A DNA stretch of 64,000 nt from Trichlorobacter ammonificans (GTDB taxonomy: Bacteria > Desulfobacterota > Desulfuromonadia > Geobacterales > Pseudopelobacteraceae), in NCBI RefSeq assembly GCF_933509905.1, contig NZ_OW150024.1, forward strand, positions 248,001-312,000, read 5' to 3'. Positions 29,168-39,175 of the stretch are shown here, piece by piece. Every line of letters starts with the position of its first letter. The stretch's first letter is position 1. A program made the position numbers and the translations under genes. The notes under the pieces are model-generated. The model ran no database searches, was not told the origin of the DNA, and was given only the letters and a program-made list of their open reading frames with translations.

Positions 29168-29223
29168 CTCGCGCCAAGACCAGCCTCCACTTCGTTACGC
29201 TGGTCAGGCTTATGGCGTTGGAC
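29162..29223. mobile_element. attC-like integron recombination site 2
   Basis: R'' GTCTAAC (29162-29168) and R' GTTGGAC (29217-29223) pair with one G-T, and inner arms GACCAGC/GCTGGTC pair exactly. The 62-bp length is normal for attC. The left part overlaps the hamB stop, which is usual for cassettes. Confidence 0.75.
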
Positions 29224-29263
29224 GCGAAATTGATTCAAATATCATTACAAAACAGGGGGGGCA

Positions 29264-29968
29264 ATGAAAAAGCTGGCAATATTATTGTTGCTTTTGTTGT
29301 GCAGTGGTTGCGTTTCAGGCATTCGTAATGACATCCAATCATATGAGCGCAGAATATCAAGCAGAAATGGTGATATAAATCGCGCAGAAAAATACTTAAA
29401 TAACAATCCAGATGTCTATGTTGAAAATACATGTGTTACTCCTGCCCGCGGGCCAAAGCCAAAGCCGCTCTGTGAAAGTAAAGAAAAGGCCACTGAATAC
29501 GCACTTGCCAGATGTGCTATTTCGTATAAGGGGTGTGATGCTACTTTAAGTCTTTTAGGGGGCAAGCTTGACACATTCTCCAAGAAGTTTTTGGCAAGTG
29601 AAATCTGCGACAGATTAGTTGAGCATTATCAAGGTAATAGTTATAATTCTTACACAACTGCAAGAAACGCAATGGAAGCGGTAGCAGATAGAGGGATAGA
29701 AAGAGGTGGATTTTGGGGGGTTGTAGGTGGTGTCACTAAACTTGCCATTGAAGCCCAAAAATATGACGATTTTCAACGATGCCGCAACAATGAATCAAGC
29801 CGTTGCTACAATGCTTACGTAGACTGGTGGAACGGGCCATTCAATAAAAAGGAGCAGTGTGAAAACAGTGTAAAAACCATAGCAGCCAGTAAGGATGATA
29901 TTGAAACGTATGAATACCGAATTTATAAATTGAAATCGAAATGGATGTGGAGACTGTTCGGAGACTAA
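29264..29968 (+). CDS. Small lipoprotein/secreted protein in the cassette region
   Basis: 234 aa with an N-terminal signal (MKKLAILLLLLLCSGC), where C16 may be lipidated although the lipobox is imperfect. About ten further cysteines in the mature part suggest disulfides, so an extracytoplasmic location. No family is recognised. It lies 40 bases after attC-like site 2, is AT-rich and has GGGGGG ahead of the ATG. No attC was found behind it, so the cassette is either the last or truncated. Confidence 0.7.
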   Translation: MKKLAILLLLLLCSGCVSGIRNDIQSYERRISSRNGDINRAEKYLNNNPDVYVENTCVTPARGPKPKPLCESKEKATEYALARCAISYKGCDATLSLLGGKLDTFSKKFLASEICDRLVEHYQGNSYNSYTTARNAMEAVADRGIERGGFWGVVGGVTKLAIEAQKYDDFQRCRNNESSRCYNAYVDWWNGPFNKKEQCENSVKTIAASKDDIETYEYRIYKLKSKWMWRLFGD

Positions 29969-30253
29969 GCAAACTTGCGATAGGGGCAGAAACATGGCGT
30001 CAGAGATGAGAGTCCAGCCAGCCGGTTGCACGCCGCCTCGCCCGGAAAACCGACCGGAGGAAGTGGCTGAATCAGGCACCCCGTTGGGTAATTCGGGCCA
30101 GGCTTCCAAGTTGAAGGTCTCCTCTGGGGGTGGGCTAATCCAAGCGGCCGAAATTATTGGACGATATTCCGATAAAGGCCGCTTTTGCGCCTTGTAGTCA
30201 CGTTTTCACCGGTAAAAATGAGCTTCCAAGATGGCACGAGTAAACCCTCGAGG
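29969..30253. other. Gene-free interval at the right edge of the AT-rich island
   Basis: Composition returns to GC-rich. A 67-codon frame from 29994 is open but has no recognisable domain or good ribosome-binding site. No attC-like site was seen. Confidence 0.4.
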
Positions 30254-30655
30254 TTATGCTGCCTGTTTGCGGTGAATATACTGCTCCGCAGCCTGGGCCA
30301 ACAAGCCGGAACGAGTCATGTGGTACTGCTCGGCATAACGGTCGATCTCGTACAGAAGATTTTCCGGCATGGTGATATTAACCCGCTTTGCTTTGACTTT
30401 GAGCTTGGCAAGATCAATGTCCACCAAGAGCCATATCCCTCCTTGATAGTCGGGGTTTGCTGCCAGTTGTTCCAAAGGTGTCGGCGCCGGAACGGGTATA
30501 TCCTCACCTTCAAAATAGACTTCCGCGGCCTCCTGGACCATGTGCGGTAACTCTTCCCACCTGTCGGCGGCAGAGAAGCATCCGGGAAAGTCGGGGATAG
30601 TGACGCCGTGGGCGTGTTGATCGTCTCCAATATGCACATAAGCGGGGTATAGCAT
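30254..30655 (-). CDS. hicB: HicB-family antitoxin
   Basis: 133 aa. The N-terminal HicB fold (MLYPAYVHIGDDQHAHGVTIPDFPG) is followed by a C-terminal DNA-binding part (KRVNITMPENLLYEIDRYAEQYHMTRSGLLAQAA) of the ribbon-helix-helix type. It neutralises HicA and represses the operon. The ATG at 30655 is favoured by GGAG six bases upstream within the hicA end; an ATG at 30661 is also possible. Confidence 0.88.
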   Translation of the reverse strand: MLYPAYVHIGDDQHAHGVTIPDFPGCFSAADRWEELPHMVQEAAEVYFEGEDIPVPAPTPLEQLAANPDYQGGIWLLVDIDLAKLKVKAKRVNITMPENLLYEIDRYAEQYHMTRSGLLAQAAEQYIHRKQAA

Positions 30656-30657
30656 AA

Positions 30658-30846
30658 TCATCTCCATTCCCAGCCCGCTTGCCGGAAAATGTTCCGCAAG
30701 GTCCCGGGGGGTATGTCTTTGCGTGGATGCGGCACGACCACATGACCGGCTTTTGACGGGTGTTTGTATTTCTGGTGGTCGCCTTTGCCTCCGACACAAT
30801 ACCACCCCTCGTTTTCGAGTCGCTTTATAAGCTCCTTGCTGGTCAT
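30658..30846 (-). CDS. hicA: HicA-family mRNA interferase toxin
   Basis: 62 aa: MTSKELIKRLENEGWYCV, the catalytic histidine in GDHQKYKHP, and VVVPHPRKDIPPGTLRNIFRQAGW, all HicA hallmarks. It is the first gene of a type II toxin-antitoxin pair with hicB two bases behind. The frame is open 27 bases further upstream but the family starts at MTSKEL. Confidence 0.9.
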   Translation of the reverse strand: MTSKELIKRLENEGWYCVGGKGDHQKYKHPSKAGHVVVPHPRKDIPPGTLRNIFRQAGWEWR

Positions 30847-31205
30847 GAGTAATTCATACACACCAATACACACTAGGTCAATGCTAAAGTGAAGTAAGGT
30901 CTTAACTGTTTTTTATCCCGAAATTACTCGTTTCCGCCTCGAACCCATACTGTGCTCCCGCTGCTGGCGTTCATTGCCGGCGAGAATCACCCTCCTTTAT
31001 CCCAACCGCAATCAACCCTCGTCCGGCACCATGCACCACATCAACGTCGTGGCCGGTTGTGTCACGCCGGAAACAAGCGTGGCGCTGCCGCTTACGGAGG
31101 GCGAAGGCGGCAGCACAAAGGTATTGATGTGTCGGCGCGGGTGCGTTTGCGTATGCGGAACGAATGGGGTGGGCGAGCTGTTGTGTCTGAGTGAAACCGT
31201 GACTT
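30847..31205. other. Interval upstream of hicA without a clear gene
   Basis: The first ~90 bases are AT-rich and should hold the hicA promoter. The remainder is GC-rich; short frames on both strands (e.g. 30974-31270 plus) lack ATG starts with ribosome sites or known domains. Confidence 0.4.
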
Positions 31206-33104
31206 TCAATTTGTCCGGCTTGATGTCCGGTCGGCTGGTGTCACGATCCCCTCGGCCAGGGCAAAGGTGAGAAAATCAGCGGTGTCGTCGGGATCGAGCC
31301 CCAGGGAGGCGACGATTTCGCCGGCGCTGCGGTGGCCGTCCAGCTGCTCCAGCAGCCGGTAGTACGGCTCGATCAGGGATTCGGTGCAGACTTCGCCGTG
31401 GGCCGGGTAGATGGCGGCCCAGGAGCCGCAACGCGGCAGGTTTTTGGCGATCCAGGGGAGGTCCGGCTCGCCGCTTTCCAGCAGGTCCAGGATTTCGTAA
31501 TTGAAGGTGGTCAGGGAGACCGACGGCGCCAGGGCAAGGGGCAGGGCGGAGAGGTCCAGTCGGTCCAGCTCCTCGTCCGTGGGGGGAACCGGCGGCACCG
31601 CCATGAGGGCCACGCCGTAGTGGTAGTGGTAGGCGGCGCAGTCCAGGGCCGCGGGCAACAGTTTCTGCAGCTTCCGCTCCGTGAAGAGGTCGGTGAGGAA
31701 GTCCCGCTGGAGCCCCAGAATCTGCTCATCGCTGAACTGCGCTTCGTCGTAGTTTGCCCCCTGCCGGGCCGTGAGCCAGTCGGCGAACCGTTCCAGCAGG
31801 GCCACCGGCGCCAGCTTGAGGGCCCGCACCACGCCGTTGTACCAGGCCACCGCCTTGCCCCGGCTGTAGAAGATGTCGCAGGCCGCGCCAATGGCCCGCG
31901 CCCGGGCCATGTCGGCCGCCGGGAAGGTGGCGGATGCCTGCAGGGTGTAGGGAGGCTCCGCCAGGCTGACCAGCCCGGCTTCCCCGGCCCGCTGCGCCAC
32001 TCTGGTGCCGGGCAGCACGGCCAGGGGAAAGATGTCCAGGTGGTTGGGATAGAGGGACAGGGCGAAATCCAGCCCCTCCCGGAAGGTGTCCAGGCGGTCA
32101 CCGGGCAGGCCGTAGATCAGGTCGAAACCGAAGGTGGCGCCGGAGTCGTTGAGCAGCATCACCTTGGCGGCAAAGTCCTTTCGGTCGAACTTCCGCCCCA
32201 CCCCGCCCGCCACCGCCGGGTCGGCGCTTTGCAGGCCGATCTGCAAAGAGCAGGTAAGGGAAGCGAACAGCTCGGCCTGCTCGCGGTCCAGCAGTTCGTG
32301 ACGCACCTCGAAGTGGAAATGCACGTCGGGTGCCCGGTCCCGGATCAGCCGCAGCAGGTCTTTTGCCCGCTTCCGGTCGGTGTTGAAGGTGGAGTCCAGG
32401 GCAAAGATCTGGCAGGCGTTGCGACTGACCAGGTAGTCAAGTTCCTGTTCCAGCCGCTCCAACGGAAACCGCCGCACCCGGCGATCCCCCATGCCGTCGT
32501 AGCAGAAGTCGCAGGCAAAGGAGCAGCCCCGGGAGAGCTGCCAGACCATGCCGTTTGCGATGTGGCGGTCCAGCAGGCCCAGCAGGTAGGGAGACGGAAG
32601 CTCCGCCAGGTCGTCGATGGGGGGGCGGGGGACGGTGACCAAAGTGCCCGCCTCCAGCCGGGCGGTGCCGGCCAGTCCCGTCAGCGGCTCACCGGCGGCC
32701 AGCCGGTCGATCAGTTCCGCCAGGGTCCGTTCCCCCTCGCCGATGGCCAGCAGGTCAAAGGGGGCCTCCCCGAGCAGCCGGGCCGGGTCGGCGGTGGCTT
32801 CCGGGCCGCCGGCCAGAAGCAGCAGGTCCGGCCGCTGCCGCCGCAGGCGCCGGGCCAGCTCAGCGCACTCCCCACGGTTCCAGAGGTAGACCGGAAAAGC
32901 CACCAGATCGGGAGCGGCGGAGAGGATTTCGGCGCAGATCAGCTCCGGGTCGCTGCCGCAGAAATACTCGGCCGAGCTGACCGTCACCGGCGACGGGTCG
33001 GGCCGGCCGGTGAGGTAGGCGGTCAGAAAGGCGGCGGCCAGCGGCACTGCCTGGGCCGACGGCATGGCGTGGAGCGTGACGAAGTGGAGGCGGAGCAGCT
33101 TCAT
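31206..33104 (-). CDS. B12-binding domain radical SAM protein
   Basis: 632 aa. Residues ~1-150 form a cobalamin-binding-type domain (LLLLAGGPEATADPARLLGEAPFDLLAIGEGERTL reads as the typical GG-x-E...GEGE pattern). The radical SAM cluster is RGCSFACDFCYD (CX3CX2C) near residue 192, followed by LQIGLQSADPAV and FGFDLIYGLPGD. A C-terminal DUF4080-like region completes it. The family includes methylases and ring-forming enzymes; no substrate can be assigned. Confidence 0.87.
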   Translation of the reverse strand: MKLLRLHFVTLHAMPSAQAVPLAAAFLTAYLTGRPDPSPVTVSSAEYFCGSDPELICAEILSAAPDLVAFPVYLWNRGECAELARRLRRQRPDLLLLAGGPEATADPARLLGEAPFDLLAIGEGERTLAELIDRLAAGEPLTGLAGTARLEAGTLVTVPRPPIDDLAELPSPYLLGLLDRHIANGMVWQLSRGCSFACDFCYDGMGDRRVRRFPLERLEQELDYLVSRNACQIFALDSTFNTDRKRAKDLLRLIRDRAPDVHFHFEVRHELLDREQAELFASLTCSLQIGLQSADPAVAGGVGRKFDRKDFAAKVMLLNDSGATFGFDLIYGLPGDRLDTFREGLDFALSLYPNHLDIFPLAVLPGTRVAQRAGEAGLVSLAEPPYTLQASATFPAADMARARAIGAACDIFYSRGKAVAWYNGVVRALKLAPVALLERFADWLTARQGANYDEAQFSDEQILGLQRDFLTDLFTERKLQKLLPAALDCAAYHYHYGVALMAVPPVPPTDEELDRLDLSALPLALAPSVSLTTFNYEILDLLESGEPDLPWIAKNLPRCGSWAAIYPAHGEVCTESLIEPYYRLLEQLDGHRSAGEIVASLGLDPDDTADFLTFALAEGIVTPADRTSSRTN

Positions 33105-33111
33105 CCCGGTA

Positions 33112-34209
33112 TCACTGGTACTGGATGTAGATCGGCTTCGGGTTCAGTTTCAGCAGGTCCTGGGGGGTCATCAGCGGGTCCCCCTTCTTGGTGTCGTTGT
33201 GGTAGAACAGCTTGAAGCCGGTGAACTGTACCGGTTCGGCCACGATGTAGTCCCGGTAGGAGTCCCGTTTCAGCCAGGGGGCGCCCCAGCCGTCCATATG
33301 CATGACGATCTGCACCTCCGGCCGCAGGACGATGTTCTTGGCGTTGGTGACCCCGCCCCGGGTGAAGCGGTGGATCACGAACACCTTGGGAGGCAGGTTG
33401 TGTTTCCTGACCAGCTCCTTCAGGTAGCCGGAGGCGTAGTTGATGTCGGCGGCGTCGTAGGTGCCGATCTTGGTGCCGGGCCGCTTGCCGCTGGCGATCA
33501 GGTTGAACTCCGGGTCGATCCCCAGGTGCACGTCGGGATTTTTCAGGAGCCATTCAAAGCGGGGCAGCAGGGTGCGGATATTGTCGTGGCCGGTCTGGAT
33601 GTCGATGAACAGGAGCGCACCGGCCTCCTTGGCCCAGCCGTAGACCTGGTTGACCACGGTGTCCGGCATCACCATCCGGTACTTGCCGCTCTTGCCCGGT
33701 TCCCCCTGGGCCACCACGGCGATCAGGTGCAGGGCCGGCTGCACCGGCAGGGAGGGATCGGCTGCCTGCCATTTGGCAACTTCACCTTTGAGGCGTTGCA
33801 GCATCTCATCCTTGGGATACTCTCCCAGTGCCCCCATCCGTTTGGAGAGCGGATTGCCGTAGTAGGCCACGATCCGTTTACCCGGCAGGATCGAGCCGGG
33901 GAGCGGCTGGGGATACTTGACCGGCCACCCTTTTCTGGCGGCATAGTCCGGGTCCTCGCCGGCGTTGTAGCGGACCTTCGGGGCCTGCTTGGCCGGTGCC
34001 TGGGCGCTGCTGGACCGTTGCTGGACCGGCGGCGTCGGTTGGGTGCGGGCACTGCTGGCGGTGACGAACGGTTCCGGCGCTGCCGGTTGCTGCGGAGCGG
34101 CGGTGATGGTTTTGGGAAGTGGTTTGGCGGGCTGATTGTCCATACAGCCTGCCGCAAACAGAAGACAAAGGGAAAGAACACCGGAAAGTACGGGACGAAA
34201 CTGCGCCAT
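33112..34209 (-). CDS. Conserved lipoprotein of unknown function
   Basis: 365 aa with signal peptide and lipobox FAAGC near residue 22, a Pro/Ala/Thr-rich linker to ~85, and a globular domain starting PQPLPGSILPGKRIVAYYGNPLSKRMGALGEYP. Alternating strands with GALLFIDIQTGHDN, HLGIDPEFNL and IVMHMDGWG suggest a TIM-barrel glycosidase-like fold; this is inference. It is transcribed just ahead of the radical SAM gene (7-base gap). Confidence 0.75.
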   Translation of the reverse strand: MAQFRPVLSGVLSLCLLFAAGCMDNQPAKPLPKTITAAPQQPAAPEPFVTASSARTQPTPPVQQRSSSAQAPAKQAPKVRYNAGEDPDYAARKGWPVKYPQPLPGSILPGKRIVAYYGNPLSKRMGALGEYPKDEMLQRLKGEVAKWQAADPSLPVQPALHLIAVVAQGEPGKSGKYRMVMPDTVVNQVYGWAKEAGALLFIDIQTGHDNIRTLLPRFEWLLKNPDVHLGIDPEFNLIASGKRPGTKIGTYDAADINYASGYLKELVRKHNLPPKVFVIHRFTRGGVTNAKNIVLRPEVQIVMHMDGWGAPWLKRDSYRDYIVAEPVQFTGFKLFYHNDTKKGDPLMTPQDLLKLNPKPIYIQYQ

Positions 34210-34346
34210 TACGAACGAACTCCTTGAAAGATGGACCGGAAAACCATAGAGTGTTCCGTTGCATACTAATATAACCGTACACTTGTTATCATACCTGTTC
34301 GACGGTTCATACTGAAATTTTCATACCGTTCCCGGAGGAATTTCCC

Positions 34347-37300
34347 ATGCCCTTCCCGATTCTTGAGGCGCTCTCCCGCCGTATCCTGGTGCTGGACGGC
34401 GCCATGGGCACCCAGATCCAGAACCGTCACCTGACTGCCGCCGATTTCGGCGGGGCCGAGTACGAGGGGTGCAACGAAATGCTGCTCCTGACCCGGCCCG
34501 ATGTGATCGAGGCGGTGCACCGCGATTACCTGGCAGCCGGAGCCGACATCATCGAGACCAACTCCTTCGGCTCCACCGACATCGTGCTGGCGGAGTACGG
34601 GCTTGAGGCGAAGGTGTTCGAGCTGAACCGTCAGGCGGTGCTGGTGGCCCGGCGGGCCTGCGACGCCTTTGCCACGCAGGACAAACCCCGCTTCGTGGCC
34701 GGTTCCATGGGCCCCACCACCAAGACCCTCGCCGTTACCGGCGGCGTTACCTTCGAGCAGCTGGTACAGGCGTTCCGCGGACAGACCCTGGGGCTGCTGG
34801 CCGGTGGCGTGGATATCCTGCTGCTGGAGACGGCCCAGGATACCCTGAACCTGAAGGCGGCGGCGGAGGGGGTCCGGCTGGCCTTCGAGGAGAGCGGCCA
34901 ACGGGTGCCGCTGATGATTTCCGGCACCATCGAGCCCACCGGCACCATGCTGGCGGGGCAGAACGTGGAGGCGCTCTACGCCAGCGTGGCCCATCTGGAG
35001 GACAGCCTGGGGCTGGTCAGCATCGGGCTCAACTGTGCCACCGGTCCCGAGTTCATGACCGACCACCTGCGGGCGCTCTCCGAGCTGGCCACCTGCCATG
35101 TCTCGGTCTACCCCAACGCCGGTCTGCCGGACGAAAACGGCATCTACGCCGAATCCCCCGATTCCCTGGCTGCGAAGCTCATGCGGTTCGTGGACAACGG
35201 CTGGCTGAACATCATCGGCGGCTGCTGCGGCACCACCCCGGCCCATATCGCCGCAATCGCCCGGATGGTGGACGGCAAGGCCCCCCGCCGTCCCCGGACC
35301 GAGCGCCGCCGGGTGGTGGCCGGCATCGAGCCGCTCTACATCGAGGAGGATGCCCGGCCGGTGCTGGTGGGGGAGCGGACCAACGTGATCGGCTCCCGCA
35401 AGTTCAAGAACATGATCGTGGCGGAAAAGTTCGAGGAAGGGGCGGAAATCGCCCGGGCCCAGGTCAAGGGGGGCGCCCAGGTGATCGACGTCTGTGTGGC
35501 CAACCCGGACCGGGACGAGGCGGCGGACATGACGCGGCTTTTGGAGTTTCTGCCGAAAAAGGTGCGGGCCCCGATCATGATCGACTCCACCGACCCGAAA
35601 ATCATGGAACTGGCCCTGACCAGACTCCAGGGGAAATGCGTGATCAACTCCATCAACCTGGAGGAGGGGGAGGAACGGTTTGCCCAGGTGGCGCCGCTCC
35701 TGCGCCGCTTCGGCGGGGCCGTGGTGGTGGGCTGCATCGACGAGGACCCGCAGCACGGCATGGCGGTGACCCGCAGCCGCAAGCTGGAGGTGGCCCGGCG
35801 CTCCTATGACCTGCTCACCGGAAAATACGGCCTGCGCCCCGAGGACCTGATCTTCGATCCCCTGGTCTTCCCGGTGGGGAGCGGCGACGAGAACTACATC
35901 GGCTCGGCGGTGGAAACCATCGAGGGGGTGCGGCTGATTAGCGAGGCGTTCCCCCGGTGCAGCACCATCCTGGGGATCTCCAACGTCTCCTTCGGCCTGC
36001 CCGCCGCCGGCCGGGAGGTGCTGAACGCGGTCTTTCTCTACCACTGCGTCAGGGCCGGCCTGACCTACGCCATCGTCAACACCGAGAAGCTGGAGCGGTA
36101 CGCCTCCATCCCCGAGGAGGAGCGCCGCTTGGCCGAGGACCTGATCTTCTGGCGCGGCACCGACCCGGTGGCCGCCTTTGCCGCCGCCTTCCGGGACAAG
36201 CAGCCGGTCTCCCACGCTCCCACGGCTGAACTGCCGCTGGACGAGCGGGTGCCCCGCTACGTCATCGAGGGGGTGAAGGACGGCCTGACCGCCGACCTGG
36301 ATGCCCTGCTGGCCCGGGGGGACAAGCCGCTGGATATCATCAACGGACCGCTCATGGCCGGTATGGCCGAGGTGGGAAAACTGTTCAACGCCAACCAGCT
36401 GATCGTGGCCGAGGTGCTGCAGTCCGCCGAGGCGATGAAGGCGGCAGTGGCCCACCTGGAGCCGCACCTGGAGAAGAACGAGAGCGCCGCCAAGGGGCGG
36501 ATGCTCCTGGCCACGGTGAAGGGGGATGTGCATGACATCGGCAAGAACCTGGTGGAGATCATCCTCTCCAACAACGGCTTCCAGGTGATCAACCTGGGGA
36601 TCAAGGTGGGGCCGGAGACCCTGATCGAGGCGGCCCGCCGGGAACAGCCGGATTTCATCGGCCTCTCCGGCCTGCTGGTGAAGAGCGCCCTGCAGATGGC
36701 CATTACCGCCGCCGACCTGAAAAGCGCCGGTATCGATGTTCCCCTGCTGGTGGGGGGGGCGGCCCTGTCCCGCCAGTTCGCCGACAGCCGGATCGCCCCG
36801 GAGTACGGCGCGCCGGTGCTGTATGCCAAGGATGCCATGGCCGGCCTGGAGCTGGCCAACCAGTTGGCGGACCCGGCCCGGCGGGAGGCGCTGCTGCGGG
36901 AGACCGCCGGCCGTCAGCAGGCGGCCGGAACCGCACCGCAGCGGGCCGCTGCTCCCGCGGCATCCGCAACCGCCTCGACCGTTGCCGCGGATGCGCCGAT
37001 CCTGCCGGCTCCCGACTTTGAGTCGCACATCCTGCGGGATATTCCCGTGGCCCAGGTGCTGCCGTACCTAAACCGCCAGATGCTCTACACCAAGCACCTG
37101 GGCCTGACCGGCTCGGTGGAGAAGCTCCTGGCCGCCGGGGACGAAAAGGCGCTCAAGCTGCACGACACCGTGGAGGCGATGCTGGGACGAATCACCCGCG
37201 AGGGGCTGGTCCGGCCCCAGGCGCTCTACCGTTTCTACCCGGCCAACAGCGACGGCAACGACCTGGTCCTCTACGATCCGGCAGCGCCGGAGCGGGAGGT

Positions 37301-37799
37301 GGCCCGCTTCAGCTTCCCCCGCCAGGCCGGGAGCGACCGGCTCTGCGTGGCCGATTTCGTTCGGCCGCTGAACAGCGGTGAGCGGGACACCATGGCGCTG
37401 TTCACCGTCACCTGCGGCCTGGGGATCAGGGAACTGTCCGAGGCGTGGAAGCAGGCCGGCAGCTACCTGGACTCCCATCTGCTGCAGGCCCTGGCCCTGG
37501 AGCTGGCCGAGGCCACGGCGGAGTTCCTGCACAAGCGGATTCGCACCTCGTGGGGGATAATCGATGATCCCTCCCTGACCATGAAGCAGGTTTTCAACGC
37601 GGAGTACCGGGGAATCCGGGTCTCCTTCGGCTACCCGGCCTGCCCCGAGCTGACGGATCAACGGCTCCTGTTCAATCTGCTCAAGCCGGAACAGATCGGC
37701 ATCCACCTGACCGACGGCGACATGATGGACCCGGAGGCCAGTGTGTCCGCCCTGGTTTTCCACCATCCTGAGGGGAGATATTTTGATGTAATACGTTGA
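34347..37799 (+). CDS. metH: Cobalamin-dependent methionine synthase
   Basis: 1150 aa covering all MetH modules. Homocysteine/zinc domain: [12 protein letters not shown] at the start and the zinc cysteines in GGCCGTTP near 292. Pterin domain: [13 protein letters not shown] near 338. Cap and B12 domains: [10 protein letters not shown], the cobalt-ligating histidine, near 726. An Ala/Pro linker then leads to the AdoMet reactivation domain with [13 protein letters not shown] near the end. The reaction methylates homocysteine from methyl-tetrahydrofolate. It completes the methyl cycle with ahcY at 2.9 kb. CGGAGGAA precedes the ATG. Confidence 0.97.
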   Translation: MPFPILEALSRRILVLDGAMGTQIQNRHLTAADFGGAEYEGCNEMLLLTRPDVIEAVHRDYLAAGADIIETNSFGSTDIVLAEYGLEAKVFELNRQAVLVARRACDAFATQDKPRFVAGSMGPTTKTLAVTGGVTFEQLVQAFRGQTLGLLAGGVDILLLETAQDTLNLKAAAEGVRLAFEESGQRVPLMISGTIEPTGTMLAGQNVEALYASVAHLEDSLGLVSIGLNCATGPEFMTDHLRALSELATCHVSVYPNAGLPDENGIYAESPDSLAAKLMRFVDNGWLNIIGGCCGTTPAHIAAIARMVDGKAPRRPRTERRRVVAGIEPLYIEEDARPVLVGERTNVIGSRKFKNMIVAEKFEEGAEIARAQVKGGAQVIDVCVANPDRDEAADMTRLLEFLPKKVRAPIMIDSTDPKIMELALTRLQGKCVINSINLEEGEERFAQVAPLLRRFGGAVVVGCIDEDPQHGMAVTRSRKLEVARRSYDLLTGKYGLRPEDLIFDPLVFPVGSGDENYIGSAVETIEGVRLISEAFPRCSTILGISNVSFGLPAAGREVLNAVFLYHCVRAGLTYAIVNTEKLERYASIPEEERRLAEDLIFWRGTDPVAAFAAAFRDKQPVSHAPTAELPLDERVPRYVIEGVKDGLTADLDALLARGDKPLDIINGPLMAGMAEVGKLFNANQLIVAEVLQSAEAMKAAVAHLEPHLEKNESAAKGRMLLATVKGDVHDIGKNLVEIILSNNGFQVINLGIKVGPETLIEAARREQPDFIGLSGLLVKSALQMAITAADLKSAGIDVPLLVGGAALSRQFADSRIAPEYGAPVLYAKDAMAGLELANQLADPARREALLRETAGRQQAAGTAPQRAAAPAASATASTVAADAPILPAPDFESHILRDIPVAQVLPYLNRQMLYTKHLGLTGSVEKLLAAGDEKALKLHDTVEAMLGRITREGLVRPQALYRFYPANSDGNDLVLYDPAAPEREVARFSFPRQAGSDRLCVADFVRPLNSGERDTMALFTVTCGLGIRELSEAWKQAGSYLDSHLLQALALELAEATAEFLHKRIRTSWGIIDDPSLTMKQVFNAEYRGIRVSFGYPACPELTDQRLLFNLLKPEQIGIHLTDGDMMDPEASVSALVFHHPEGRYFDVIR

Positions 37800-37884
37800 T
37801 TTCGCGGCTTTTAAGTGGGCTTTTTTCTGTTCTTTTTACTGTTGCATATTCTGATGCGCCTGCTACTATCGGAAAGCTTTACCC

Positions 37885-37900
37885 CCGGCACCGGTGCCGG
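37885..37900. repeat. Perfect 16-bp palindrome upstream of the chemoreceptor gene
   Basis: CCGGCACCGGTGCCGG lies 34 bases before the ATG of the soluble chemoreceptor, between a weak promoter-like TTGCAT-N16-TACTAT and the ribosome-binding site. It could be an operator or a 5' mRNA hairpin. Confidence 0.4.
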
Positions 37901-37933
37901 TATCCACCTATCCGACAGCAAAGGGAGACAGTC

Positions 37934-39055
37934 ATGGGACTCTTCGGCGGATCGAGCAAGCAGGAACTGGCGATCAAGGATGCTGAGATCAACAAATTGG
38001 CGCAGATGCTGGACAATGTCGACAACGTGGTCATGCTCTGCGACACCACGCCGGACAACAAGATTTTCTACATGAACCGGCGGGCCAAGGAGTTGATGCA
38101 ACAACACCGTGCCGACCTGAACGTCGGACTGCGCGGCGCCGACGTGGCCAACGCCTTCGGCAACTCCATCCACCAGTACCACAAGGACCCGGGCCGCATC
38201 CGCCGTATCTTCGCCGATCCCCGCGGTGCCATGCCCCACTCCGCCGATATTCCGATCGGCAGCGTGACCCTGCAGACCAAGGCCTATCCGATCTGGGACC
38301 CCAGCGACAGCAGCAAGGTACTCTGTTACATGGCCTGCTGGAGCGATATCACGGCGGAGCGGCAGATCAAGGATCAGCAGTACAAGGACATTGAACGGAA
38401 GAACTACCTGGAGGAGCGGATTCACCAGATCGCCACCGCCATGGAAGAGATGAGCATGACGGTCAACGAGGTGGCCGGCAACACCACCAACGCCGCCGAT
38501 GCCGCCTCCCAGGTTGCGGAGAGCGCGCACCAGGGGCAGAAGGTGGTGAACCAGGCGGTGAAGGGGATGCAGCAGGTGGCGGAAGTAGTCCGCTCCTCGG
38601 CCGCCATCGTGGGCAACCTGGGGGCAACGTCGGAGAAGATCGGCGAGATCGTCAACGTCATCAACGAGATCGCCGACCAGACCAACCTGCTGGCCCTGAA
38701 TGCCGCCATCGAGGCGGCCCGTGCCGGCGAAATGGGACGGGGCTTTGCCGTGGTCGCCGACGAGGTGCGCCGTCTGGCGGAGCGGACCATGGCCTCCACC
38801 AAGCAGATCGGTTCCATGGTATCGGAAATCCAGTCCGGTACCCAGAAGGCGGTCGCCTCCATTGAGGCCGGCAAGGCGGAAGCGGAGCAGGGCGAGCAGC
38901 TTTCCCACCAGGCCGAGGACTCCCTGAGCGCCATCGTCGATTCCATCGAGAACATCAAGCACATGATCGCCCAGATCGCCACCGCTTCCGAGGAGCAGGC
39001 CGCCACCGCCACGGTGATCGCCGGCAACCTGGAGGAGATCTCCCGGGCCAGTTGA
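37934..39055 (+). CDS. Soluble PAS-domain chemoreceptor (MCP)
   Basis: 373 aa with no membrane helix. A PAS domain (residues ~15-135; [27 protein letters not shown]) precedes a methyl-accepting signalling domain whose hairpin tip [24 protein letters not shown] is fully conserved. GGGAGA precedes the ATG at 37934; longer frames overlap metH. The tail is short and lacks a CheR-binding pentapeptide. Ligand or cofactor of the PAS domain is unknown. Confidence 0.9.
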   Translation: MGLFGGSSKQELAIKDAEINKLAQMLDNVDNVVMLCDTTPDNKIFYMNRRAKELMQQHRADLNVGLRGADVANAFGNSIHQYHKDPGRIRRIFADPRGAMPHSADIPIGSVTLQTKAYPIWDPSDSSKVLCYMACWSDITAERQIKDQQYKDIERKNYLEERIHQIATAMEEMSMTVNEVAGNTTNAADAASQVAESAHQGQKVVNQAVKGMQQVAEVVRSSAAIVGNLGATSEKIGEIVNVINEIADQTNLLALNAAIEAARAGEMGRGFAVVADEVRRLAERTMASTKQIGSMVSEIQSGTQKAVASIEAGKAEAEQGEQLSHQAEDSLSAIVDSIENIKHMIAQIATASEEQAATATVIAGNLEEISRAS

Positions 39056-39090
39056 TGCGGGGCGTCTTGCCTGCGAAAATCCAGCAACAC

Positions 39091-39117
39091 AAAAGGCGGC
39101 CATCTGGCCGCCTTTTT
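39091..39117 (+). terminator. Terminator after the chemoreceptor gene
   Basis: AAAAGGCGGCCA-TC-TGGCCGCCTTTTT, a perfect stem with T run. Very similar hairpins end other units in the window (54336, 55686). Confidence 0.9.
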
Positions 39118-39175
39118 CAGTGTGTCGCTTCATTTGTCGGAACGCCCCCTGGGGGCCTCTCCGGTCGTCCGCTCT

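Noticed and set aside
31012-31209. A 65-codon minus-strand frame behind the radical SAM gene
   Set aside because: Its first codon is TTG, it lacks a Shine-Dalgarno sequence and the residues look like random coding.
34266-37028. A 920-codon minus-strand frame
   Set aside because: Shadow of metH, which is complete on the plus strand.
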